From Bacteroidia bacterium (GTDB taxonomy: Bacteria > Bacteroidota > Bacteroidia > J057), in NCBI GenBank assembly GCA_041391665.1, contig JAWKNO010000003.1, forward strand, positions 1,240,001-1,304,000: DNA of 64,000 nucleotides, read 5' to 3'. The translations under genes were made by a program, and so were the position numbers. The notes under the pieces are model-generated. The model worked only from the letters and a program-made list of their open reading frames with translations. It was not told where the DNA came from and searched no databases. Below are positions 10,301-20,668 of the stretch, in pieces (position 1 is the stretch's first letter; each line of letters starts with the position of its first letter).

Positions 10301-13300
10301 GTCGGTTGCTGTTACCCAGGTTTCAATTCCACGATGGTGCGATTAAGGCCATTCGGGCACTTCCTTTTTGCGGTAGATGATGTGAGTTTCAATTCCACGA
10401 TGGTGCGATTAAGGCACAACAGCTTCGAGCAGGGGATAAGCAAATCACTCCGTTTCAATTCCACGATGGTGCGATTAAGGCTGTCATAGCAGGAATGACC
10501 TGCCGGGGCAAAAGTCAAGTTTCAATTCCACGATGGTGCGATTAAGGCCATTGCCTCAACGTTTCTGTAACGCTGTGCAACGTAGTTTCAATTCCACGAT
10601 GGTGCGATTAAGGCGGGTGCGACGATTGTCCTCTGCACGCATATGCTGCAGTTTCAATTCCACGATGGTGCGATTAAGGCTATCACCAATTTCAAGATCA
10701 GCTGCGACCTTCGAATTAGTTTCAATTCCACGATGGTGCGATTAAGGCTATCAATCGTATCGCTGAAAGACGATTCAATGATAGTTTCAATTCCAGAATG
10801 GTGCGATTAAGGCGTCTGGCAGGGTGTCGAAAGTATTGATATTCACCTCGTTTCAATTCCAGAATGGTGCGATTAAGGCACTTGACCGCCTGGCAAGGAA
10901 TGTAAATTTCATTTCGTTTCAATTCCAGAATGGTGCGATTAAGGCTTTAGAAATGATTTGTTTTCATAGCCCGGCAGATAGGTTTCAATTCCAGAATGGT
11001 GCGATTAAGGCTATCAGTATGCAGCTAATCAACACGCTGCAAACGCGTTTCAATTCCAGAATGGTGCGATTAAGGCCGGTAATTATTGCCGTACTGGTTT
11101 TCGCATTTGGCGGTTTCAATTCCAGAATGGTGCGATTAAGGCGATAGACGAATGGAAGAGTTGACAGCGAAAGCCAGTTTCAATTCCAGAATGGTGCGAT
11201 TAAGGCAAGAACTCTGCTTTTGTCATGTCTCAATCGTTTCTAGTTTCAATTCCAGAATGGTGCGATTAAGGCCTCCGAAGGAAACCCAGAATTACCCAAT
11301 AGTATCACGTTTCAATTCCAGAATGGTGCGATTAAGGCGATGCTGCTTACAAGGCGTTGTTTGAGAGCTGGGGGGTTTCAATTCCAGAATGGTGCGATTA
11401 AGGCTCTCTGAAAGTACAGGCGATTTTATACCCTACGCAATGTTTCAATTCCAGAATGGTGCGATTAAGGCGACAACACGCCCGACGACGTAATGATCGA
11501 AATTAACGTTTCAATTCCAGAATGGTGCGATTAAGGCGGCCTTGCTATTACGTAGTTATACAAAATCACCGCTGTTTCAATTCCAGAATGGTGCGATTAA
11601 GGCAAGCAGCGAGCCAGTTGAAAGGACTTCTTTAGTGTTGTTTCAATTCCAGAATGGTGCGATTAAGGCACCGTAATTTATGATTGTTAAAAATAATTTC
11701 TCCGCTGTTTCAATTCCAGAATGGTGCGATTAAGGCTCGACGAAATCCACACCGGCGGGCAAGTTATCCACGTTTCAATTCCAGAATGGTGCGATTAAGG
11801 CAACCGCCATAACGGATACCTACGAGGGGCAAATGGTTTCAATTCCAGAATGGTGCGATTAAGGCAATCTGAATAATCACCCCATGACAGCCGCCCAGGA
11901 GGTTTCAATTCCAGAATGGTGCGATTAAGGCTCAAAGTTCAATTATAGATCAATATTAAAAGTTGAGGTTTCAATTCCAGAATGGTGCGATTAAGGCAAT
12001 TTACCTATCAAATAAGCAGGAAATCTACGATAGTTTCAATTCCAGAATGGTGCGATTAAGGCGTTGATTTCTATATGAATATGACCGGCAAGGATGCCGT
12101 TTCAATTCCAGAATGGTGCGATTAAGGCACGGGAAGGGAAAGCTGATTGTTGCCGTCGTGGTTTGTTTCAATTCCAGAATGGTGCGATTAAGGCTTTTTG
12201 ACTATTATTCAGGCCAATTAATACTACGTGTTTCAATTCCAGAATGGTGCGATTAAGGCATCTGTTGGCGATTTTTGAGTAGTTGTTTTTTTTAGTTTCA
12301 ATTCCAGAATGGTGCGATTAAGGCTTGCCGGTCATTTTGAAATCTCAGTCTGTGAACATGGTTTCAATTCCAGAATGGTGCGATTAAGGCTCTTGAATCT
12401 TACGCATGATTTCCCCGGCTTCGAAGTTTCAATTCCAGAATGGTGCGATTAAGGCGCTATTATTGATGTAGCGGCTTTCGATCCTATCCTGTTTCAATTC
12501 CAGAATGGTGCGATTAAGGCGCGCCATCTATTCGCAAGACTGTGAGATATACCTGGGTTTCAATTCCAGAATGGTGCGATTAAGGCCAGCTCTACCCGCG
12601 TCGATTCAGACCGGGACAAATTGTTTCAATTCCAGAATGGTGCGATTAAGGCAACCCCGATGAACGTCGAACTGTTGCAGAAAACATTGTTTCAATTCCA
12701 GAATGGTGCGATTAAGGCGACCAGGTGCGCACGATAGAGAACGCGCAAACCTACGGTTTCAATTCCAGAATGGTGCGATTAAGGCAGTAGGGAATCGGCT
12801 AAAAAATCCTTCCCTGCATTGTTTCAATTCCAGAATGGTGCGATTAAGGCTTTGCAATAGGGCCTGAACCGACGCCAATTGCCGAGTTTCAATTCCAGAA
12901 TGGTGCGATTAAGGCCAGTTGCGGCCCTTTTGATTCTACTCAGTTTTAAAAGTTTCAATTCCAGAATGGTGCGATTAAGGCATTTGAGTCCTGATGAATG
13001 TCGAAAAGGTGCGCCAAGTTTCAATTCCAGAATGGTGCGATTAAGGCGAATATTTTCCTGCCGGGCGGCTCTCGCCTGGTCCTGTTTCAATTCCAGAATG
13101 GTGCGATTAAGGCCAACCTTCCAGGCAGATGTTGACACGCAAGTTTACAGTTTCAATTCCAGAATGGTGCGATTAAGGCCAGGGATAGGATTATAAACAC
13201 GATCCTCTGAAGCGTGTTTCAATTCCAGAATGGTGCGATTAAGGCAATCAACCGGTTCGAGGTCTTTCATGCTTTCGTAAAGTTTCAATTCCAGAATGGT

Positions 13301-15483
13301 GCGATTAAGGCAATATGCTTGCGTTTACCAAAAAGGCTGGGATGAATGTTTCAATTCCAGAATGGTGCGATTAAGGCCACAAATGGCAAAAAATGCTCGA
13401 GATAAAAAAAATCGTTTCAATTCCAGAATGGTGCGATTAAGGCAACAGTAGATACATCTCCCTTTTTTTGATTTCCCCGTTTCAATTCCAGAATGGTGCG
13501 ATTAAGGCCTGTTTGATCAATTGTACTCAAAACTTTATAGTAATGTTTCAATTCCAGAATGGTGCGATTAAGGCACTGTTTTTCCCCGCTTAACTGAGGG
13601 AGAATGGATGTTTCAATTCCAGAATGGTGCGATTAAGGCAGGACTTCACGAAAGCGCAGTTTCAGATCCTCAAGTTTCAATTCCAGAATGGTGCGATTAA
13701 GGCCGATAGTAGAAAAAGTATATATCGTAGGTTTTAACCGTTTCAATTCCAGAATGGTGCGATTAAGGCGAAAGAACGAGTTTTCGTAAAATCCGCACGA
13801 ATAAGTTTCAATTCCAGAATGGTGCGATTAAGGCGTTTGACCGTTCATTCCTTTTCAACGATTTCTGCGTCGTTTCAATTCCAGAATGGTGCGATTAAGG
13901 CCAAGCGGTACGGTATCGGTGAAATCGTTGCTTACAAGTTTCAATTCCAGAATGGTGCGATTAAGGCAAAACAGGTGAAAGCTGTGGTAATGTAATTCGT
14001 ACAGTTTCAATTCCAGAATGGTGCGATTAAGGCATCGATAACATCAAATGGCAGGAAGCGCCTGGAGCGTTTCAATTCCAGAATGGTGCGATTAAGGCCG
14101 GACTGGCCAAGAATTCTGGAGTATCCGATTCACGTTTCAATTCCAGAATGGTGCGATTAAGGCCAGACTCGCTTTGCGCCCATACTGCGCTGCTTCTTCG
14201 TTTCAATTCCAGAATGGTGCGATTAAGGCCCGCATTTTCACGCTTGTAAATCCTCCTCTGGAGGAGTTTCAATTCCAGAATGGTGCGATTAAGGCTCCGC
14301 TCACTGGCTGCTCACCGGCAAGGGAAAACCAGTTTCAATTCCAGAATGGTGCGATTAAGGCTCCGGTAACTGTGTAGCAGCTTCAGCAAGTTGTTTGGTT
14401 TCAATTCCAGAATGGTGCGATTAAGGCCTGTATCGGCCAGTTTTTGGATATGGTCCTCTTCACCGTTTCAATTCCAGAATGGTGCGATTAAGGCATTTAC
14501 TACCCTTCGATCCGGAAACTTTTATAATGAGTTTCAATTCCAGAATGGTGCGATTAAGGCTTTGCGCTTCACTACTTTGACGATCTCCGATCAACTTGTT
14601 TCAATTCCAGAATGGTGCGATTAAGGCTAGACCAGCCGATAATATTCGGGTAGTCAGCATCGAGTTTCAATTCCAGAATGGTGCGATTAAGGCGGTCTTT
14701 TTCTTGGGTCGAAAGAATGATTCTTCTGAGTTTCAATTCCAGAATGGTGCGATTAAGGCATTGCAGAATATTGCGGCTGCTAGTGTTGCTAATACGTTTC
14801 AATTCCAGAATGGTGCGATTAAGGCACCTGGTACAGAAGTTTGTTTTCTGTTTCCGGCAATGTTTCAATTCCAGAATGGTGCGATTAAGGCACTTTGTCC
14901 CTTCTGTTCCCGGTAAAATCTCTAAAAGTTTCAATTCCAGAATGGTGCGATTAAGGCGATAAAAATAACACATCTGAGGGGGCTATTGTAGGGTTTCAAT
15001 TCCAGAATGGTGCGATTAAGGCTTCTTTGCCTGTGCCCATACTTTGTTGATGTCGATTTGTTTCAATTCCAGAATGGTGCGATTAAGGCATAAAACTAAA
15101 GTTTCCATATCACACAATTTATTAAGTTTCAATTCCAGAATGGTGCGATTAAGGCAATGATAAGACCCTTGTTATCCTTTACCGCAGTCTGTTTCAATTC
15201 CAGAATGGTGCGATTAAGGCCACCTGGCAGAAGCAGGAAGAAGCCCGCACCTATTGTTTCAATTCCAGAATGGTGCGATTAAGGCCATTCTTCACACTCG
15301 AACAATGGAACTTTACAAAATGTTTCAATTCCAGAATGGTGCGATTAAGGCACAGATCTACAGGTGTATATGGTAGGCAATACCACAGTTTCAATTCCAG
15401 AATGGTGCGATTAAGGCTGATCTGCCTGGCCTGGTTCGCCCGCCTGATCTGCCGTTTCAATTCCAGAATGGTGCGATTAAGGC
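4309..15483 (-). CRISPR. CRISPR array, 170 repeats, two repeat sequence blocks
   Basis: Hand-walked count: 170 repeats of 30 bp, 169 spacers of 34-39 bp, unit period 64-69 bp. On the plus strand each repeat begins GTTTCAATTCCA and ends ATGGTGCGATTAAGGC. Read from the minus strand it ends in ATTGAAAC, the usual 8-nt 5' handle of type I-B crRNAs, so transcription runs right to left from the leader at 15484-15692. Repeats 1-98 (4309-10748) have CCACGATGG at the centre; repeats 99-170 (10784-15483) have CCAGAATGG, with a sharp switch. Single variants: repeat 1 (4309) has C instead of A at position 6; repeat 28 (6100-6129) ends GGA instead of GGC. In the transcript the centre can form a 3-bp stem CCA/UGG with loop UCG or UUC, so the block difference falls in the loop. 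The adjacent Cas1-Cas2-Cas4 and Cas6 genes suit this array. Confidence 0.98.
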
Positions 15484-15692
15484 CCCCGCCATATTTACAA
15501 TAAAAATCGTGCTTATTTTCAATACGTCAAAGATCTTTCCGCTCTTTCTACCGGAATTTGTCGTCGCCTCCTGTTCCTATTTTTTACCCCATGACCCGAC
15601 GACTCGATAAAAAATTAATAATCAATTACTTACAAAATCTCACACCGATGGTTCCCGCAAAAACCCTGCACCCTCCCTCACTCCCGACGACC
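15484..15692 (-). promoter_or_regulatory. CRISPR leader
   Basis: 209 bp between the last repeat and the cas2 stop, containing A+T-rich runs and no gene. Position and repeat orientation make this the leader carrying the array promoter and the site where new spacers enter. A GATCTTTG element on the minus strand (plus coordinates 15528-15535), one mismatch from the Bacteroidota -7 consensus TAnnTTTG, lies 45 bp before the first repeat and could be the array promoter. The promoter assignment is an inference. Confidence 0.8.
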
Positions 15693-15956
15693 CTATAATA
15701 TATTCCCCAAATCGTTCCGCTCCTGCCCAATCACTTCCTTCTCCAGCCACTTCTCCTCCCGGCTCTTAAAGATAATCAAACTATCCTGTTCTTTCTCCAT
15801 AATTATCCCCGCCTCCAAAATTAAGGTCCGCAATTTTACCTCCGTGATCTCTCCCTCAAATACCGAATTCTGTATCCAATTCAAATACCTCCGGCACAAT
15901 TTCAACATCTTGCCAACCCGCTTCTCCCCTATGTCATATACCAATATTACATACAT
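15693..15956 (-). CDS. cas2: CRISPR-associated protein Cas2
   Basis: 87 residues starting MYVILVYDIGEKRVGKML, the standard Cas2 ferredoxin-like N-terminus with the conserved Asp8 after the first strand, and of normal family length. Cas2 forms the central dimer of the Cas1-Cas2 integrase that inserts new spacers at the leader. It starts 13 bp after the cas1 stop and ends at the leader, so it closes the cas4-cas1-cas2 adaptation operon. Confidence 0.95.
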   Translation of the reverse strand: MYVILVYDIGEKRVGKMLKLCRRYLNWIQNSVFEGEITEVKLRTLILEAGIIMEKEQDSLIIFKSREEKWLEKEVIGQERNDLGNIL

Positions 15957-15969
15957 TTGCCACTCCTTT

Positions 15970-16977
15970 CTACCACCAGATTTTAAATGGTTTATACTCC
16001 TCCTCTATCTTCAAGATATATTTCACCAGTTTATAACACTCCAACAATACCAACCGCTTGTAACTCACCTTCTTCCCCAAAGTCCGGTGTTTGATCGTCT
16101 CCTTCAACCGCTCCTCAAATGCCTGGATAAATATCTTCTTCCCGCCCTCCTTTAAAAAACATCCGCCCATCTTCTGCTCAAAATCCTTCTCCTTCAACTC
16201 CCGACCGTTCAATAACTTAAATATCGTACGGTCCACCAATATGGGCTTAAACACCTCCGCCACATCCAAAGCCAAACTAAACCTCCTCACCCCCGGCTCA
16301 TGCAAAAAACTAATCGTCGGATTCATCTGCGTATGATAAATCATGTCCAACGCCAAACTGTAACACATCATATTGCCAAACGAAATCAATGCATTCACTT
16401 CATTGGAAGGGGGCTGAATCTGCCTGCCATTCATCGGAAAATGATCCACAATCCGCTCCCATGCCTGATAATATACCTGCCGGCAATTGCCCTCCACACC
16501 CATCAACTCCGCAATATCACTCACCGCCCCGATCTTCTCCCGGTACGCCTCAATCGTCGCTATCAACTCGCCCATCTGTTTTCCCCGGTTGTGATAATAC
16601 CGCATGTTTTTCAGAATGTTAAAACTTGACCCATCCACAAATCCGCGGGCTATGTGCAACCGCCTTTTGGTCTGTAAATAAGCACGCGTCTGCTCTATCT
16701 GCATCTTCCCCGCCAAAAGGTATTCTTTGGGCTGAAATGAGCCGGTATAATGCTCGTAATAATCAAAAAAATGAACCGGTATATGCTGCCTGCCCAAAAA
16801 GTTGTACAAAGCACTATTGGTGTCTATGCTTCCAAATATATACAATGCCTCGATGGCTTCCACAGGCAGATATTTGGCAGGGGCTTCCCGCCCCTCCGCA
16901 TCTACAGCGACAAATTTCAGGGTATTGTCCTTGCGGCTCACGCGCCCCGGATTAAACAGATAATAGGTTTTTTTCAT
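15970..16977 (-). CDS. cas1: CRISPR-associated endonuclease/integrase Cas1
   Basis: 335 residues from the ATG at 16977; this ATG overlaps the cas4 TGA (ATGA, 4 bp), which decides the start over an in-frame codon six residues upstream. The catalytic metal ligands are visible: Glu162 in VEGNCRQVYY, His226 in FLHEPGVRRFSLALD, and Asp238/Glu241 in the following helix, with the conserved VFKPILVDR after it. Cas1 catalyses the two transesterifications that insert a protospacer between leader and first repeat. The translational overlap with cas4 agrees with a Cas4-Cas1-Cas2 complex that trims protospacers. Confidence 0.97.
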   Translation of the reverse strand: MKKTYYLFNPGRVSRKDNTLKFVAVDAEGREAPAKYLPVEAIEALYIFGSIDTNSALYNFLGRQHIPVHFFDYYEHYTGSFQPKEYLLAGKMQIEQTRAYLQTKRRLHIARGFVDGSSFNILKNMRYYHNRGKQMGELIATIEAYREKIGAVSDIAELMGVEGNCRQVYYQAWERIVDHFPMNGRQIQPPSNEVNALISFGNMMCYSLALDMIYHTQMNPTISFLHEPGVRRFSLALDVAEVFKPILVDRTIFKLLNGRELKEKDFEQKMGGCFLKEGGKKIFIQAFEERLKETIKHRTLGKKVSYKRLVLLECYKLVKYILKIEEEYKPFKIWW

Positions 16978-17498
16978 ATTTCTCCGATATAACACAATTC
17001 ATAGTAAGCGCATTTTTTACAGATTTTTTTCTTGACCAATACCGGGCATCCAGGCAAAGCAATAATCTCGCGCACCTTTGTTTCCCATTGGGGAATCGCC
17101 GCTCTGTCAGCATCACTCAGCCATACCTGGTCGGTCTGACGCAACTTTGGGTACTCGAGTACGCCGTGAGAAATCTTTATACCGTGTTGTTCGAGTACAT
17201 ACAGATAATATTTGAGCTGGGCGATATGTGCGTCTTCGCGTTTGCGGGACTTTTTCACTTCCCTGACAATGCCGTGTTTGGGGTCATAATGGTCTATTTT
17301 AATGCCGGCGACCGCAAGTTCCTGCCATTTCTCCGCACGCTGGGGATAACTGGTTTCGCCGATGAGCCGCCCTTGAGCGACGAGTTCGCTGCTGTGCTCC
17401 ATCTCAATGCCATTGGCAAACAACCAGAGCTTGCGTTGGCAAAGGTGGAGATAAGCGATCTGGGTGCCAGTGATGGGGAAAACCGGGATTTTATTCAT
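16974..17498 (-). CDS. cas4: CRISPR-associated exonuclease Cas4
   Basis: 174 residues. A RecB-like nuclease core is visible (Glu80-Val-Lys82, then QLKYY with Gln94/Tyr98) together with the four cysteines of the Fe-S cluster: Cys20 near the N-terminus and Cys160, Cys163 and Cys169 in CKKCAYYELC. Cas4 trims pre-spacers and helps choose PAM-adjacent, correctly oriented ones. It is divergent from the Uma2 gene with only 33 bp between the two starts, so both promoters must share this short A+T-rich interval. That implies the adaptation operon is transcribed separately from the cas7-proximal effector operon. Confidence 0.95.
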   Translation of the reverse strand: MNKIPVFPITGTQIAYLHLCQRKLWLFANGIEMEHSSELVAQGRLIGETSYPQRAEKWQELAVAGIKIDHYDPKHGIVREVKKSRKREDAHIAQLKYYLYVLEQHGIKISHGVLEYPKLRQTDQVWLSDADRAAIPQWETKVREIIALPGCPVLVKKKICKKCAYYELCYIGEI

Positions 17499-17531
17499 GG
17501 TTTCTTTTTATATTTACAGTAAAATCACAAC

Positions 17532-18128
17532 ATGATCACGGACATCAGCCAGTTGGATCTCAACAAACGTTACACCTACGCAGACTACCTGACCTGGCAG
17601 TTTGACGAAAGGGTAGAGTTGATCCGGGGCAAGGTCGTCAGCATGATCCCCACACCCAATCTTAACCATCAGGAGATCTCTGGAAATCTGTTTATTCAAA
17701 TTCACAGATTCATCCGAAAGAGCCCAATCAAAGTTTTCGCCGCCCCTTTTGATGTGCGTCTTCCCCTTCCTCCCGACCGGCAGACTTCAAAGAAAATAGA
17801 CACAGTAGTACAACCCGACCTGAGCATCATCTGCGATCTCACCAAACTCGACCTCCAGGGCTGCAACGGTGCCCCTGACTGGATCATTGAAATTCTCTCC
17901 CGAAGCACAGCCCACAAAGACCTGATCGAAAAATTTGACCTCTACCAGCACGCCGGCGTAAAAGAATATTGGGTCGTCCACCCCGAAGAAGGCACCCTCA
18001 TCGCCTGGACACTCAACGAATCAGGCCTCTACCAGCCGATCCGCCCTCAACCCTTCACCTCTCCCGAAAAAGTGCCCGTGGCATCGATACCGGGATTTGA
18101 GGTGGATTTGACGGAGGTGTTTGGTTAG
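17532..18128 (+). CDS. Uma2-family PD-(D/E)XK nuclease-like protein
   Basis: 198 residues. The Uma2 (DUF820) pattern is clear: YTYADYLTW and LIRGKVVSM near the start, VVQPDLSIICD (Asp96), PDWIIEILS (Glu120), a Lys-rich helix, and LYQHAGVKEYWVVHP. These residues form a restriction-endonuclease-like active site, though the biological role of Uma2 proteins is unsettled and many are linked to mobile DNA. It is the only plus-strand gene within the cas cluster and separates cas7 from cas4. This suggests a later insertion or an independent small unit that uses the same divergent promoter region as cas4. Confidence 0.88.
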   Translation: MITDISQLDLNKRYTYADYLTWQFDERVELIRGKVVSMIPTPNLNHQEISGNLFIQIHRFIRKSPIKVFAAPFDVRLPLPPDRQTSKKIDTVVQPDLSIICDLTKLDLQGCNGAPDWIIEILSRSTAHKDLIEKFDLYQHAGVKEYWVVHPEEGTLIAWTLNESGLYQPIRPQPFTSPEKVPVASIPGFEVDLTEVFG

Positions 18129-18210
18129 GGGAACTCAATGGCTGTGGCGAAGCCAGCTAACCCGGAGGTATACTATGTTTGTAGAAAAGTAGCGATACCC
18201 CAAAAAGTTT

Positions 18211-18232
18211 CCGGGCGTCGAATGACGCCCGG
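18211..18232 (-). terminator. Intrinsic terminator after cas7
   Basis: A perfect 9-bp inverted repeat (CCGGGCGTC / GACGCCCGG, loop GAAT). Read on the minus strand it is followed by AAACTTTTTGG, giving a U-run just after the stem. It lies 25 bp past the cas7 stop and so probably ends the cas6-cas5-cas3-cas8-cas7 transcript before the oppositely oriented Uma2 gene. Confidence 0.75.
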
Positions 18233-18256
18233 ACTGAATAAATTTATATTAAAATT

Positions 18257-19336
18257 TTACGCTTTCTCCAACTGATTTTCATAAGGGAAATCAGACAAGA
18301 TTCTGACAAGGTGAGCTTCGGCTTTGTCAAGCGCATCAGCGCTGCCTACAGAACCAGCAATATATGCAGACGCAATCGGGGTGATAAACAGATCAGCCTT
18401 TGTAGTTTCGTCAATTTTGGGTACAGCCTGTGGCCGCTCGGTATCATCTCTCAGTTCGCCGCGAATGGCATAGGCAATCTGGTTGGCATTATCGCTGATG
18501 GCAAGCGCTACGGTTTCCATCAGACTGAAAGTGCGCGCCTGATTGGAAGTGATTCGCCAGTTGACAATCGCTTTTGCCAGGGCAGGGATGATTTGTTTGC
18601 GTTTTTCTTCGGGGCAAATCAGGCATTTTCCAAAAATATTTTCTCCGTCCACCCAGCCTTCGGCTCTGAGTTTTTCTTCTATTTCGGGGAAAAGCTCGGG
18701 TTCGAGTTTGTTGGTTGATACACAAAACAGTGTGCGCAGGTCAATGGCAATGTCGTAGGTGAAAAGGCCCGAGGCGCGGGTTTGATCCTGAATAAACGCA
18801 CGGTTGGGTAAAGCGCGTTTGTTGGTAGTAAGCCATTCATCCAGTTCTTCTTTAGTCAATTGGTTTCCGCGTTTTTTGTTGTCAAGCCAGAAAACTTTGA
18901 CTTCGTGATGATCAGGGTGGGAAGTTCTGTCAAATGTGAGGTTTTCGGTTGGATATTCTATTCCGCCTAAAAGTGGATGAAGGGGACGCATGGCAGAAAT
19001 AGACATTGGGCTTCTGCGTTTTACTGTAGAACCTCCACTTTCAGCTTTCATATACCCTCCCAACAACTGATCTGCAAACGTAGGATCACAGGGAGAATGC
19101 GGTTCTTTTTGACTGGCTTTGTTTTCCTTCTTATCAATTTCCCAGTTAAAAGTCATGGCTGCAAAAGGCATATTTAATGCTTCGATAATGGAGCGTTTAA
19201 CCTGCTGACCGCTTGAATAGGCCATTCGTTTTCCAAACTGAGGATCAACATAATATTTCTGTCCATCATTCACAGCGAAGACAGTATGTTCTGCATGGCG
19301 AAGGCCTCTGATGTAAATAAAAGGTAACGTTATCAT
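18257..19336 (-). CDS. cas7: Cas7-family Cascade backbone protein (type I-B-like)
   Basis: 359 residues starting MITLPFIYIRGLRHAEHTVF, with the GQQVKRSIIEAL motif near residue 45 and a C-terminal SVGSADALDKAEAHLVRIL segment. This matches the Cas7 backbone subunit of Bacteroidota I-B-like Cascades, which polymerises along the crRNA and contacts target DNA. It starts 6 bp after cas8 and is the last gene of the effector operon. The family call rests on motif resemblance and gene order; the exact Cas7 subfamily (Csh2- or Cst2-like) cannot be decided by eye. Confidence 0.82.
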   Translation of the reverse strand: MITLPFIYIRGLRHAEHTVFAVNDGQKYYVDPQFGKRMAYSSGQQVKRSIIEALNMPFAAMTFNWEIDKKENKASQKEPHSPCDPTFADQLLGGYMKAESGGSTVKRRSPMSISAMRPLHPLLGGIEYPTENLTFDRTSHPDHHEVKVFWLDNKKRGNQLTKEELDEWLTTNKRALPNRAFIQDQTRASGLFTYDIAIDLRTLFCVSTNKLEPELFPEIEEKLRAEGWVDGENIFGKCLICPEEKRKQIIPALAKAIVNWRITSNQARTFSLMETVALAISDNANQIAYAIRGELRDDTERPQAVPKIDETTKADLFITPIASAYIAGSVGSADALDKAEAHLVRILSDFPYENQLEKA

Positions 19337-19342
19337 GATTTT

Positions 19343-20665
19343 TTAGATTTTAGATTTTTGATAAGTGTATTCAAAACGGATGAGGGTCGCAAAAAGGGGA
19401 AAATTGTCGGCAGGCATTTTCAAAACCTGGTCAACCACATTTTTAAAGGTTTCTGCGTGTTCGGAAGCATTGTCCAGTACTTCAGTGAGTTTATCAATGA
19501 AGGTTTTAATATTTGAGGAAGTTCGGACCTCTTCAGTCAATCGGGAGTGTGTGCTTTTCCCTTTTTCTGATAGTTTTTCGTATTCCAGCAAAGCCGCAGC
19601 TATATCGGAGGCCAGTTGGAGAAGTTCAGTTTTGTTTAACATGGCAATTATCCAGAGTTTATAGAGTTGATAAGTGAAATATGAATTTTCGTCTGTGAAT
19701 TTGAAGTCTTTGCCCTGGGCGTATAAGACCGATCCTTTGGGCATAAACTCGCGGAGTTTGGCGGGTTCCAGAGCTTTTAGGCCGATTACGCCAAAGCGGC
19801 AGGCGTTTTTGAAGGTAAAGAAGGTTTCTAGTTTTTCGATCTCTTTATCCTTTAAGATCACATCCTTTTCATTCAAAAATATTTTATCTCTTAATTCATA
19901 CAGCCTTCTAACCTGAGGGAGAAAAACATTGATAAATCCCAACGTAGTATTCGTCTGGGAAAGATTATAAGAGTAGGCGATTATTGTCTGATCAGGGTAT
20001 TTTTTAGAAAGTGAGAATATCACATGAGACCATCTCTGAGTTTGAATAGCCATTTTCCCGACCACTTCTCCCGTTTCAATCGCGGAATAATTCACAAAAT
20101 CAGGATCAAAGTCATTGCTAAAGTACAAGCATAGCCAGTGCCCGTTCCAGGTTTCGATTTGTTTGTCCTTTACGCCCGGTGTTTGGCGGAGAAATTTCCG
20201 GTAATGTTCCCATCCATGAAAAAGTGCAAGCAATACTTCTTTTTCGTCTATCAGCATTACCAGACCGCCACTAACCCCGATTCCCAAAGCTGCGCCAATC
20301 CACGAAGTGTAAATCTCTTGTTCATCAATATAAAAATTAATGTTGGTAAGTTGTCCGGAAGAAGTTGCCTGCATTCCCTCAGCAGCAAAGCCGACATAAA
20401 TAGAACCACTTACCGCGTTGTTTTTAATTTTATTTCGAAGATTATTTCTTTGAGCCAAAGCTTTTCCTCCACTTTCAAGGACATCAGATTCTTTGGGTTT
20501 CTGGAAAAACGGGGAATTCCCGACATGTAAAAGGTGGCTTTCATCCTCAAAAAACAGCGGAAACATCACTTCGTCAAAAAACTGCCGGGCGGAATAATCG
20601 TCGGGTTTTTGATATTCCTCCTTGTACAGTTTCAGGAATTTTTTTCCGATATAACTGGTGTACAT
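19343..20665 (-). CDS. cas8: Cas8-like large subunit of Cascade (divergent)
   Basis: 440 residues starting MYTSYIGKKFLKLYKEEY, with the block FPLFFEDESHLLHVGNSPFF near residues 50-70. It occupies the Cas8 slot between cas3 (3-bp gap) and cas7 (6-bp gap), which is the main reason for the call. Cas8 recognises the PAM and recruits Cas3. It is shorter than typical Cas8b (about 500-650 residues) and shows no CxxC pairs, unlike zinc-binding Cas8b/Cst1 variants. It is therefore a compact, divergent large subunit, possibly lacking the C-terminal small-subunit part, and no separate small-subunit gene is seen. Confidence 0.7.
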   Translation of the reverse strand: MYTSYIGKKFLKLYKEEYQKPDDYSARQFFDEVMFPLFFEDESHLLHVGNSPFFQKPKESDVLESGGKALAQRNNLRNKIKNNAVSGSIYVGFAAEGMQATSSGQLTNINFYIDEQEIYTSWIGAALGIGVSGGLVMLIDEKEVLLALFHGWEHYRKFLRQTPGVKDKQIETWNGHWLCLYFSNDFDPDFVNYSAIETGEVVGKMAIQTQRWSHVIFSLSKKYPDQTIIAYSYNLSQTNTTLGFINVFLPQVRRLYELRDKIFLNEKDVILKDKEIEKLETFFTFKNACRFGVIGLKALEPAKLREFMPKGSVLYAQGKDFKFTDENSYFTYQLYKLWIIAMLNKTELLQLASDIAAALLEYEKLSEKGKSTHSRLTEEVRTSSNIKTFIDKLTEVLDNASEHAETFKNVVDQVLKMPADNFPLFATLIRFEYTYQKSKI

Positions 20666-20668
20666 AAT

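Noticed and set aside
4354..15503. Many 60-130 residue open frames on both strands with recurring FNSTMVRLR, FQFHDGAIKA or LNRTIVELK peptides.
   Set aside because: They are the CRISPR repeat translated in its frames; the repeat lacks stops and the ~66-bp period keeps frame. No start signals or codon bias.
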